From: Liolophura sinensis
Lineage: Eukaryota; Mollusca; Polyplacophora; Chitonida; Chitonidae
Direction of reading: 5' to 3'
NCBI RefSeq assembly: GCF_032854445.1
Contig: NC_088301.1
Span: forward strand, 51,511,187-51,571,186
Length of the DNA: 60,000 nt
Position 1 is the stretch's first letter; each line of letters starts with the position of its first letter. The notes beneath the pieces were generated by a model. That model did not search any database. It was not told the DNA's origin and worked only from the letters and a program-made list of their open reading frames with translations. Both the position numbers and the translations under genes were made by a program. Positions 21,837-32,889 of the stretch are shown here, one piece after another.

Positions 21837-24800
21837 TGGACATCTTTTTTTGTTTCTAGAAAATATCATATTTCTTGAGTCCCGAAACCAATCAAGATCT
21901 TCGGGAAAATATGTTTGAGGGATAAGCAGATATAGACATTTGCAGCATTTCAACTGAGCTAACGTAAGCTAACTTCATGTGTTTCCTGAAACTCGGTTGG
22001 AACTACAAAACTGGTTAAAACGGGGATAGGAGGTAAGTAAACGTATTAGGTAAACCTATGTCACGGCACAAGCGTAATGGAGAGCTTCATGTAAGACAAC
22101 ATAGACATTACGAATAGACATGTAGCTCGAAAAAACACATACAGATATATTCGCATCTATGCGGTGTAAATACATTATCACCGTGCTCCATTCGGCTTAG
22201 CAAAATTAGGAAGTATGTAGTTTTGCAAGCATATACATATGCATTTTTGTCACATCGGTCGCTTTAGCCTCGACTGGGTGATCATCTAGATTGAACACTT
22301 CAACCTCTGGAGGTAAATGCACGGTACGCCTGGATTATAAATTATTATTATAAAGCTTTGCAATTACTGAGATAATGTGCCTTCTAACAAATTCTGACTA
22401 CAATGACTCTGCTAATAAAAGTGTATTAACAGTTTGGCATAATGATCAACTTGGAGTTCATGTTCACTTGTTATCACTTGTTATGAATACACTCATTAGC
22501 ATTTCGCTTCATTAAGTTCCAGTTTGCTATATTTACATAATAATACAAATTGTTGGCAAAGAAGAAACCACAGGATGTAATTTTTATGGTTAATATGTAA
22601 TTCTGTCCATGAAGAGTCTTTCTGCCATCGCTTCCATAAGCAGCTGTCGGTGTTATAATTTATAGCACAAAAATAAATTAGCGCTTTGTGATTTAGGCGG
22701 ACTTGATTGAAAGTATTAGCGAATCCTTCCATATCGTATGAGGCGTACACTAAGCTGAAGAATCTTAAATGCGTTGTTATAAGACATGGTTTAAGAAGAA
22801 TGATGAAAGTATTTACAAATAATCAATTGAAATATCAAAAGTGTAAAATGAAATACAAAATGAAAGACGGAGTGTAGAACCAGAGTTGTGTCCAAATGCC
22901 AGACGTTACTAGTCAAATGAAATCCCTTGCCTATATTGAGCTCGGTTAGGGTTTTATTGTGACTGTTCATGTAAATGCTAAATAGTGTCAACATCCTCTA
23001 GCTTAAGCAGAATTAGTTAAAAACTGCACTGATGTTAACTGCAACATGTTAGACGTCTTTGGTAAAAATCTACTCCAAACGCGTTTGTCATAACATTTGA
23101 AATAAGCAATAACATAAAAACAATGTGGTGGACTTGAAGAAGATAGATTGCATTACTTTAACTAAGTTACAATAATTTGCTCCAACTATGGTGTGGCTTT
23201 TTAATTTTTTTTTTATAATTGTATTGGTCGTATGAAGATACATCTTTAAACTTACGTAAAGCCTCTTTTATCAATAAAAAGCAAGCGGAATACATTTGAA
23301 ACCGGTGAGTATAACATTAACTACTGTACTAGTTCTTGAGAAAAAGGTTCACTACAGCCATGTATATCATCAGTTATATTTTAGACGCGTTTTCATTATG
23401 ACTGGTATAATGACAAGAGCTAATATGTACCATGAACAGTACTATTTGTAGCAACTTACTCAGAAAAACAATAAGGAAGTATAATACAAACCGCCCCCAT
23501 TGTTCACAGACGCTCATTGTGAGTCAATGTCGACTCCCTTATCCCACAGGGTTGAGGAACAAACGATTTCTTTATTTTATTGTCCTCAAGGTGGACTCAC
23601 ACTGTCTCTGTACACACTTGATAATTCATCCCATGGAAAAGAAAGCATTAAAATGTCATGTAGATTGCAAGCATATATGAACAGAATTAGCGTCATTCTT
23701 TGATCTTTGCACGGGACCGATGTAAAACACTCCTCTGAGAGAGAATGTGATTTGCTACGTGGAAAATTACTGGTTCTTCGAACGAATCAGGTCAGCATTA
23801 TTTGCAAATCAGTGAAGGTATATTGTGTTCGTGTAATTGGGACAAAAATTACTGTAACAGTCATAAGGGACGATTTCAGTTTCTCAGATGTCTGGTGCTA
23901 TGACTATGAAACAAATGCACATATAGTATTATTCTGCATTAGCTTCATCGTGAGTAATAAATACTACTTATCTGCTTACATATAGTAATGCGGGTGATTT
24001 TCAAGTTAACTATTTCCTGTGATACACTGGAGACACCTGTCTAGCGTGGAGGCCAACCTGTTGACTTATAGTTCACTGCGTGTTACTTCGCCACAATAGG
24101 GTTGCAATACTGTTAAAGTGGCGTAAACCCACAATGCTAATCATTTAATAATGCTTATAAAGTTGTTTTCAAAATGCTTTAATTCAGTCTTTTTAAGTAC
24201 TTCTGACATACTGTTAAGTTTTTTGGCGATTTTGTTCACCATTGCTTAGCAGATTTAATATCTCTCAGCTGATCACTGGTTCATTGAATTACGAATCATA
24301 CAAAAATGTTATAAGATATAGCATTTTAGACCCCCTGCCATTAATTATGTTCTTTCCTTTTTATAGTGAAAAATTAGAGTGTATCCGTCGAACCCTAAAT
24401 TGATTAATTATTTTATAAAGGTGATGTTACCGGCTAGCTCTGTTTTCTCAGCATGGGCACATTCTCATCATTACTGTACATTGATATTGATGAAACGTCA
24501 TATTAAAGTTGCTGATTTCATTATAACAGATTCGCATGCGTCTTCTGCTCGTGTGTTTTAGATTTATCCCTATAAATGTGACCTAGTACGACCTCAATTT
24601 GCATATGCCAAGTTGAGATGCAATAAAGGCTCGTTTTATACCAGTTTCCAGTCGAAAGGTGATTAATCATACAGGCACAGGACGATAACTCGGCTGTGAG
24701 AAATATACTTCGACATAGGGCAAGTCTAAGTAAACGTACCCTTAAGATCGCGGCGAAATGCATTAATGCACCTAGACAGCAGCCTCATTAATCTAAATCG

Positions 24801-26440
24801 CCGTACACTGTTCCAACAGAACTTGTCGAAATATGGACAACATGCCCCAAAAGGTTTCTTGACAATACAATTATGGGATAAATTTATCTGCAAACGAGTG
24901 CTTCTATGTATGCGCTGCTTAATAGGCAACGTGCTCGCCCAGCTGTGTGGCAATACTGGACATCCAGAGATACAGCAACGTGTTAATAATTTACCGAGGC
25001 AAATTGCCTGCGCATTGTAATTTGAATTTCTAAATAGCCTCATTTAAAGAATATCCCTGCTCTTCCAATTATTCCGCAGGACCATAAATCTTTTCGGTTT
25101 TGGTGATTAATGTCGTATACGAAATTCAGTTTCTCTTTAGCCACTGTAATACATATATATATTTATTCGACAGCAGTGCAGTTTCGATGTAATCGTCTAA
25201 ATTAGCAGGACGGCATGTGAAAGAGGTGGTCCTTGTAATGCAAGTTTGTAATCGCTGTCACATGGGACACAACGGCGAACTGCGCTAGGTGTCCATATTG
25301 TAGACATCTCCCAACGCACTTAACGCATGTACAAACTCGCTTAATCCACAGTGTATATTCAGGTAAAAACTCTGCGTGGTCTATAGAAAGGCAGAGGCAG
25401 ACAACTTCTTGAGCTCAATTGTTTAGGTATAGAAAGTATTGCTTGTTCGGCCCTCGGCACAGGATCGCTAGCCTCTTAAATAGAACCAACGGAGCAGTCT
25501 CCGATAATCCATTTACCTTTCAATTAGGAGAAGGAAATAAGCAACACAACCAACATGCCTTGTTTGCAGAGACAACATCATTCATCTTCAGCCCTTCAGT
25601 CTGCGCTAGCTGCCTCTGTTCGTCGTGTGCGCACAATGGTCGCTCGAGCTCTGTAATTGTTTCACATATCACATCAGTATGGCATAGGCAGCGAAGTGTG
25701 TATACATGTATTACGTTAATCTGACCTGTGAGATCCAAATGTTAGTCTGGAATTGCTCCACCTTGCTCCATTCACAACGTAATGAGATAATAACAAGTCG
25801 CTTTCAATTTATCCTTTTTCAGGTTAGAGAAATGACAACAAGCTGTGTCTCCGGCGGGACAATCTTCAACCGAGCCTTACATAACTCCGGTGGAATACTA
25901 CATTCGATAGAAAGTACGGACGAAAATTGCTCTCCATCGTCTACAGAAGCTACTCTTGAATGAAGGACTGCTGGTGTAGCGCCGGACAAGAACATATAGT
26001 GAATAGAAACTTGTGAGCCTTCTCCACATGAGTTATTCATGTTTGGCCAACACCAACAACGGCAAAATTGTCTCGCCTACTCAATCTCTAGACTGTAATG
26101 ACTTTAATAGGAGACAAAAGGTCCAATTAGTTCCCTGCTTAAGTACATATTTTCAGGTTAAGCAGAAAAGCATTGTTCACCAGTCGTTTCCGTAGAATGG
26201 TCCTTGCAGGTTGGGATGAGTGCCTAATAATACTCAGTTTTCCCACTATGAAAATAGACGGAGGACTGACTGCGCTACGGGATCCAGTGAAAATAATTTG
26301 TTCGGCAAAGCTGATCGATAAACGAGATTTATCCGAGCGCCAATGATTCAACGCCTCTGCAAAGCTCTTTCGCTCATTCGCGTCTTTGTCAACCCTACTT
26401 CCTATAAGTTCTTGGGGTTCTGGATGCACGTCGGGTGCTC
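21837..26440. other. Region upstream of the channel gene, no other gene seen
   Basis: No gene is supported. Good 3' splice acceptor sequences on the + strand occur at 25,803-25,821 (TTTATCCTTTTTCAG) and 26,142-26,158 (ACATATTTTCAG), suggesting that the channel transcript may have upstream non-coding exons. If transcription covers 25,822 onwards, a short upstream frame begins at the ATG near 25,832. Confidence 0.35.
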
Positions 26441-26462
26441 AGTTGGCTAACGCTGGGGGGAT

Positions 26463-27869
26463 ATGGCGGTAGTGCTGCTAAACCAAGCCCCATACCGCAG
26501 AACCTATGCAAGCACAGACCGCCTCAACGATACTCCGAACGATGGAAGTGAATTGTGGATCTTTCAGACCCCAGATTTGGCTAGAATTAATAGCAACCAC
26601 GTACTGCACAGGAGTGTAGATAGAAAAAACCGCCAGAGTCCGGATTTCACGGAAATTCCACCTTGTCAGTTTGTGGATCAGAGACTGCTTCGCATGAAAG
26701 GATGTCCCCAACGATTACGCAATAAACCGCATGTGTGTACTTTGGACAAATGTGAGCGTGTTACTATTAATGTGAGTGGACTGTATTACGAGACTTGGGC
26801 TTCGGTGCTAAACAAACATCCCACGACTCTGTTGGGAAACCCACAAAAGCGGATGAAGTTCTATGACAGGAGACGCAACGAGTTTTTCTTTGACCGGCAC
26901 AGGCCTACCTTTGATTCCATATTTAATTACTATCAGTATGGGGGAAAGTTACGCCGCCCGGAACCAGTGCCTGACGACATATTCCTGTCCGAGTTGGATT
27001 TTTTTGAAGTTGAAAACGATGTTATAGAAAGGTATAAAAAGGACGAAGGATACATTGCGGAGAAAATAGTGCTTCCGGAGAATCGAATACAGAGGCTTAT
27101 ATGGATGGTGGTGGAGTACCCAGAAAGCTCGACCACAGCCTATATCCTAGCCTGCCTCTCCGTGCTGATAACCCTAATATCTATCGTTCTCTTCTGTGTG
27201 GAAACCTTACCCGAGTATTCAAAGACCCATTGTAAGGCAGGTGAAGCACCTAATTTTCTCGATGCATTCTTTGTGATAGAAAGCATTTGCACGGCATGGT
27301 TTACTATTGAGCTACTTGTGCGTCTGGTAGCGTGTCCGAGCAAACCACAATTTTTCAAGGATTTCAAGAACTTGATAGATGTGATGGCCATAGCTCCATA
27401 CTATGTTACGTTGATAAATGTGTTATGGAGTATGAGCTGTGAGGGTGCAAAGTCGAGTGCCTCGCTAGCGTTCTTGCGAGTGGTTAGACTAATACGAGTA
27501 TTCAAATTAACGAAACATTCATCCGGATTGCAGGTTTTAATTCTAACATTCCAAGCCAGTATGCAAGGTTTGGGTCTGTTTTTTGTCGCCGTTGTGGTGT
27601 GTGTATTGCTGTTCTCCAGCGCTATCTACTATGCAGAACAACATTTGAGTGGCTCAGAGATCAAAAGCATTCCAGATGGATTTTGGTGGGCCATTATCAC
27701 AATGGCTACTGTAGGGTACGGCGATTGTGTTCCTGTGGGGCCCTGGGGTAAATTAATCGGGTCTATGTGTGCTTTAGCAGGGGTTTTGACCCTGGCCATA
27801 CCCGTTCCTATTATAACTGAAAATTTCAATAAGTTTTATGCTCACAGAACTGGGAGAGGAAAAATTTGA
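26463..27869 (+). CDS. Kv1 (Shaker)-type voltage-gated potassium channel subunit, single coding exon
   Basis: A 468-residue pore subunit expected to form tetramers in the plasma membrane and pass K+ on depolarisation. The start is fixed by an in-frame TAA 15 bases upstream (26,448-26,450) and a good ATG context (G at -3 and +4). Residues 98-198 form the T1 tetramerisation domain (NVSGL, TLLGNP, FFFDRHRP) without the zinc-site cysteines of Kv2-4. Approximate membrane segments are S1 224-246, S2 266-290, S3 303-322, S4 335-352, S5 367-391 and S6 428-455. The voltage-sensor residues E273, F280, E283, R287 and D306 are kept. The filter is TVGYGD at 416-421, and S6 has the PVP hinge at 447-449. 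S4 reads R339, R342, R345, K348, K351, one three-residue repeat shorter than Shaker. The C-terminus ends about ten residues after S6 and lacks a PDZ-binding end. Confidence 0.96.
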   Translation: MAVVLLNQAPYRRTYASTDRLNDTPNDGSELWIFQTPDLARINSNHVLHRSVDRKNRQSPDFTEIPPCQFVDQRLLRMKGCPQRLRNKPHVCTLDKCERVTINVSGLYYETWASVLNKHPTTLLGNPQKRMKFYDRRRNEFFFDRHRPTFDSIFNYYQYGGKLRRPEPVPDDIFLSELDFFEVENDVIERYKKDEGYIAEKIVLPENRIQRLIWMVVEYPESSTTAYILACLSVLITLISIVLFCVETLPEYSKTHCKAGEAPNFLDAFFVIESICTAWFTIELLVRLVACPSKPQFFKDFKNLIDVMAIAPYYVTLINVLWSMSCEGAKSSASLAFLRVVRLIRVFKLTKHSSGLQVLILTFQASMQGLGLFFVAVVVCVLLFSSAIYYAEQHLSGSEIKSIPDGFWWAIITMATVGYGDCVPVGPWGKLIGSMCALAGVLTLAIPVPIITENFNKFYAHRTGRGKI

Positions 27870-30800
27870 CCAATGGTTTTTGTGATACATATTATAATAG
27901 ACTTATGCCCATCACTTTCGATCTTATATATACATCTCAAGATGTCTTCCGTTTGGGCAAAGAACACCTTGGCATGAGCTTAATGCCAGCAAACCTCTAA
28001 GCGACATGTCATGCTAATAGGATGTAATGGAAAAGAATTTCAGCAAAGTCATTTTATACCTCACTTGCCCTTTGAAATAATGGAACACTAATATGTCAAA
28101 GCTTGCAATAATATTGAATGTGATATGTAATTACGGAATGAGAAGGAAAAATTAAGGAGAAGGAAGGAGATCTAATATCCTCACATGATATATGCTGAAT
28201 AGAGAATTTTGCCTCAAATATTTGGCTGCTTAAGTTTTTAATGCACAAACCAGGTTAAAATATCTCTTGATTGTTATCATTAACACCATTGCACTCATCG
28301 TTTTATAGTTAAACCAACACCTAAACTAGCCACTCAATACGTTTAAGTTTCCTGGTTCGTTCAAGAGAAATGTTCCAAGGGACCCAGAGGAGTAGGAGAG
28401 AAGCTGTTAAATATTGAGACAAGTGTAGTTCTACTCAGCATTCGACAAATCGAAATCTGGCCAAGCAAGACACCAGGAAAACTCTTTTTGCTCATCACTC
28501 TGTCAGCACAAGTTAACTTTTCTGTAATAGAATACATTACAAACATTTTGAACTATTTAAGCGTAAAATAAGAAGTTTAATTGTATAGTTAGTTTATCGG
28601 CTTAATATTCAAAGTTCTTCCTTTTGTACAGGTTGTTATAAACACCGCCTTCCACATGAAAACAGATGGCTAGGGTTCAAGGTGTAAAATATCCAGTTTT
28701 ACCATACGCACAGAATTTGAGCGATTCTCTCTACTCACCACCGAGGGAACTTATGTTGTTAGAAGAGAAAGCGGGTCTATGACTGGTTTAAAGCTCGGTA
28801 CTAAACTGCTGGACTCATAAAACCAAAATCAAAGAGCCGTCAGAACAGTCAAGCCAAAGAAATAAGCCTCATTAAGCACTGATAGCCTTTTATAGACCAC
28901 CATTAATTCCCTTTGCAGACACGGGATATTGTGTAAGTGTATGAAGTTGGTCACTCAGAATAGCCCTGACTCTCCACAGGCAATCTGTTACAGTATAAGC
29001 TATGTATGTGAACCCTATTTCCAGTTTTACCAAAACTCAGGGATTTCAAATGGAAATAATAAATATGTTTGACAGTTTGGTGGGGTGATATTATACGACG
29101 GGATGACAAATGTTTACAATATTCCAGGATTAGTTACAAAGAAGCCTTTACAACGTTATTCCATTTATGTAAAAACGATTTATTATTTTAGTAAATCTAC
29201 GATAAACCAATTTTGTACTGTGTCGTTTGATTCCTTTGCAAGGTTTATGTATTCTACTATGTTGCAAAAACGGTTATTGAACAAGTTTACTTTCGGTGGG
29301 TTTAATGATGTCATTCTCTACGTCGACAGTTGGGTGACTGAAAGTTGATCACATTGGGCGCACTGTAAGTAAAACTGTTCAATACTGAATTTGTAACATG
29401 CTACTTATCGTGTGCAGTTTACAGAATGATAATTACTGAAGTTACAACAATGCATAATATACCAGGATCAACGTAACGGTTTTGCATTTACTTAGTAGTA
29501 CTGTACTACAATTCAATTTCTTTAACCGTCGTCTGGTGATTTGGGTGACTTCACAGTGTTTTCTTCACAGAGCTTGGGCGGAAGTAGAGCAGTCCTATCG
29601 AGGATCATATGTTAATCGTACTTGAACTAATTAAGGAGACAACACGATCTTCTGCGAGACCGGTTGAAGACAAGTAAAACTGCTCCGAACCAGCCAACTC
29701 ACGCAGGATTGGTTGCAGTATATGGCTATGCCTTTCAGACTACCACAATGATGGCAGCTTAGGATCTTTGACAAATTTAAGCTTTCCTAGGCTTATCCGA
29801 GCATTCAGTTCGCAGTTGAGATGGTTTTGTTCTTTGTTTCTGCTTTTGTTACTTTCAGTTGAATGCACGCGTAAACCTCATTATAGAAATTTAAACCATA
29901 ACTATTACCTGATCATGTCAATATCCATTGTCAACAAGCGATCGTCTTCGCGATACATTTGTCCTGTGGAAACCATAAAGCACGCCCGCTGAGTATCAAC
30001 AAGGTGTTTTTCAGAGTGATTGTAGGTTTTGTGCTAGCTAGACCTCGAAACAAGTGCTTTACTGGTGAATGTATTCAAGAAAACTAATGGAAAGTCCAAA
30101 ACGAAGAATAGCACACAAAGGAAGGTCACATAAGCCTTACGTTTCCTCCGTTATAACAGTCGACGGTCTTTTACAAACGGTTTAGTAAATGATGTCATCT
30201 GCAAAAGGTTGCTCCTGCAAATCAAACAATGCTATCGGATTTAATGATACCTAAATTAGACGATTGGTTGATACAACTAAATGGACATCAGAAGTAGATA
30301 TTGCCACGTGTAACCCGAGGGAACCAGAATAGTTGGCTTCTGGGCTGCTTGTAATAACTTGTATGTGTTGGCTCTAGATTGTAGAAACACATGAAACAGG
30401 ATTTTTCACCTTTCCTTAAAGATGCTGGGATGAATATCACGATCATTTATGTCTATTAATCGGGATACCAATCGTTACTTTTCACGTATATATTTCCAAG
30501 TTAACTTAAAAGGTTTCACTTTTCTTGCCCCTACAACTACATATTTCTGTCAAAGGCATAGCAATTACGACCGAAAGACAGCAGGCAGTTTAATTGTGGT
30601 TGAAACCTTCGCGTAACATTTGCAAAATTTTTGTTATCTATTTATTGTCGCATACAGAATGGTGTATAAAAGTATATTTCTGTCGTATCTTATGAAAAGT
30701 TCAAAGATTGTGTTTATTAGCAGCATTTATGCGTTCTCATCTGGAGAGGTTCAAGTTAAACACTTTGTATAAAAAATCTGTTTCATATAAGTGCAATATT

Positions 30801-32757
30801 AATCATGTTCTACGATGTGGAAAACGTAAAAGAGGTCGCTTGCTGTTGAGTGATCCAAGACACTTGTGCACCTGATGTTCACCTGAAAAGGCTTGGGGAA
30901 TTCAGGAACCAATGTAGCACACGGTGATAAAGGCTAGAAATAACTCCCGCGAGGGACTGCTGTGGACTCTATAACGCACTTTGACCTTGGAGCTGGTGTA
31001 GAGACAACAGCAAATATCGACCCATCGGCTTGTTATCTCTTTGAACCAGTGTTTGGGAGTAGTCTGATTTAATGAATTTAACTGACGTATTCTATGGTAT
31101 ACACAAATGCATATGTTTGTCAGGTTTTAAAAATATACAATATAACTTAAAAAAATAAAATAAAACTTTAATAGGCGTCATCTTCCGTCTTGTACATATA
31201 ATTCAATAAATTTTGGGTCTTAAAAACAGATTTATATATACAAGATTCTAAGCGCTGTTTCTTCGTTGGAACATGGGCTATTTGGAAAGTTCCGTCAATA
31301 CTGAGATACTGGCTAAGGTTTTTGCATGTCGTTTGGGAGACCCACCACGTTATAGAAACATTATAATGCAAACTGAAAGTAAATCTTACCAGTACATTGA
31401 CTCAAAATTGCCTGTCAACTGTAAATTTTTTTCGGTAAGATTTCTGAGAATAGGTATTCAGGTATGGCTAAAATTTTCCAATTTACTTAATGATGATGTC
31501 TCAAGCTTTAATTAGGTATCTTTACCATCGCGTTATTGATTAGAGTGGAAACTTGGAATGTGACCGGTTTGTATATGACTGAGATATTATTGATTTCATT
31601 TTGAATCCATGAAGGTGTTGTGTGGTTCTGTTAGCGGGTGTTCAGCGGACTGTGACGTTAGTGCCTGGTAGGGCATTACCTGCGGCCATTAATAGGACAA
31701 GGTCGTATTTACTCTCTTGAGCAACACTCAGATCAGTGCATACTGTATATTGCATTTCGACATCGTTGAACAATAATTTACCTTACAGATGATAACACAA
31801 ACTTTGTTATTCTTTCTTATTGATCTTAATGTAAGCGAAACTAATTTCCAACCTTTTTTGGTGATATAATAGCATAAATCCTACTCCACTGGAGCGCTTG
31901 CTATTATGATAGTCGATGAAAAATGGAACTCGGGGGAGGGAAGGACCGTGTTCATGGGAACAGCTTTTTGACAGCCTCTAATTCATCTGTATGCAGCTGA
32001 TGTATCGAATCAAGCTTATCCTCGACGCCTTATTAGCATCGCTTTTGTCTGCTTGTCGATACCGTCGTCAAAGTTATAAAAGTACGTAGATTTTGTCTTT
32101 CTATGCCTTGGCAGAATGCGCGCATTTAGTCCTAAAATAGCATACCACGCCTTGCCGTGGTAACTGTGCGGTTCTCTGCTTGGGGTGCTGTCGGGATTGA
32201 CGGGTAATTAAACCAGCGTTAGATATAGTGAATGGTATACAAGGGTTAATACAATACAGAGAACCCCTCGCAGGCGTGCTTGTCTCCAAGTCAGTCTTAT
32301 TGTACTGATGACTGTCACTGTGCGTAAAAGCACAGGCCAGATAAAATTACAAATGTCTTTGGATCAGAGTTTAATCAAAGGATGTTACCCCTGCAAGGCA
32401 TTTTCCTGATGTGCACACAAACCGCTGACTAAAATATTAGAAGGCTGGTTTCCATGCTGATTTGTTATGAATGGATATGAATCAGGTTCAGACGGTGGTG
32501 AATGGTAGCCATCATTACCACCGTGGAGAAAGAGCTCTAGGGCGTCTTGTAATAGGAGCATATTAGGGGAGATTGAATGACACTTGAATAGTTTCTGGTT
32601 ACCCAAGGCATATTAGCTTTAGATGTACTTGGTTTCAGGGTCATTCTACGCACAGATAAGGATGTATTCCAGTAAAGAGCCATGACATTCGCAGTCAAAG
32701 TTGCCACGAAATAAAGAAATAATGACATAATGAAATCTGATGACAACGTCCCTTAGC
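27870..32757. other. Region downstream of the channel gene, no gene seen
   Basis: The channel's 3' untranslated region should start here, but no well-placed AATAAA is obvious in the first kilobase; the first clear one is near 29,061. No other coding or RNA feature is supported. Confidence 0.4.
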
Positions 32758-32762
32758 GACAG

Positions 32763-32886
32763 TATAAAGGCTGGCTGAAAGCATCAGTTGTAAAGATGAC
32801 ACTTGATGTGTTTTTTTTGTTGAAAGATACTACCATGCGAATAACATCGTGGGGTGTAATCTACTGCACGCTATTCACAGCAGAAG
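32763..32886 (+). promoter_or_regulatory. TATA box plus candidate first exon of a secreted protein
   Basis: TATAAAG at 32,763-32,769 is followed about 70 bases later by an ATG at 32,835 in good context (ACCATG). The first 18 codons read as a possible signal peptide (MRITSWGVIYCTLFTAEG), and a splice donor CAGAAG|GTATAT cuts after 32,886. No second exon was identified. This is a plausible but unproven first exon. Confidence 0.25.
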
Positions 32887-32889
32887 GTA

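Noticed and set aside
24726-25043. Overlapping open frames on both strands (84 and 105 codons)
   Set aside because: No motif, splice or promoter support; overlap on both strands is typical of chance.
29768-29992. Secreted small protein with a Leu-rich start
   Set aside because: The frame starts with TTG rather than ATG, and the hydrophobic part coincides with a polypyrimidine tract ending in TTTCAG, which reads better as a splice-acceptor-like sequence.
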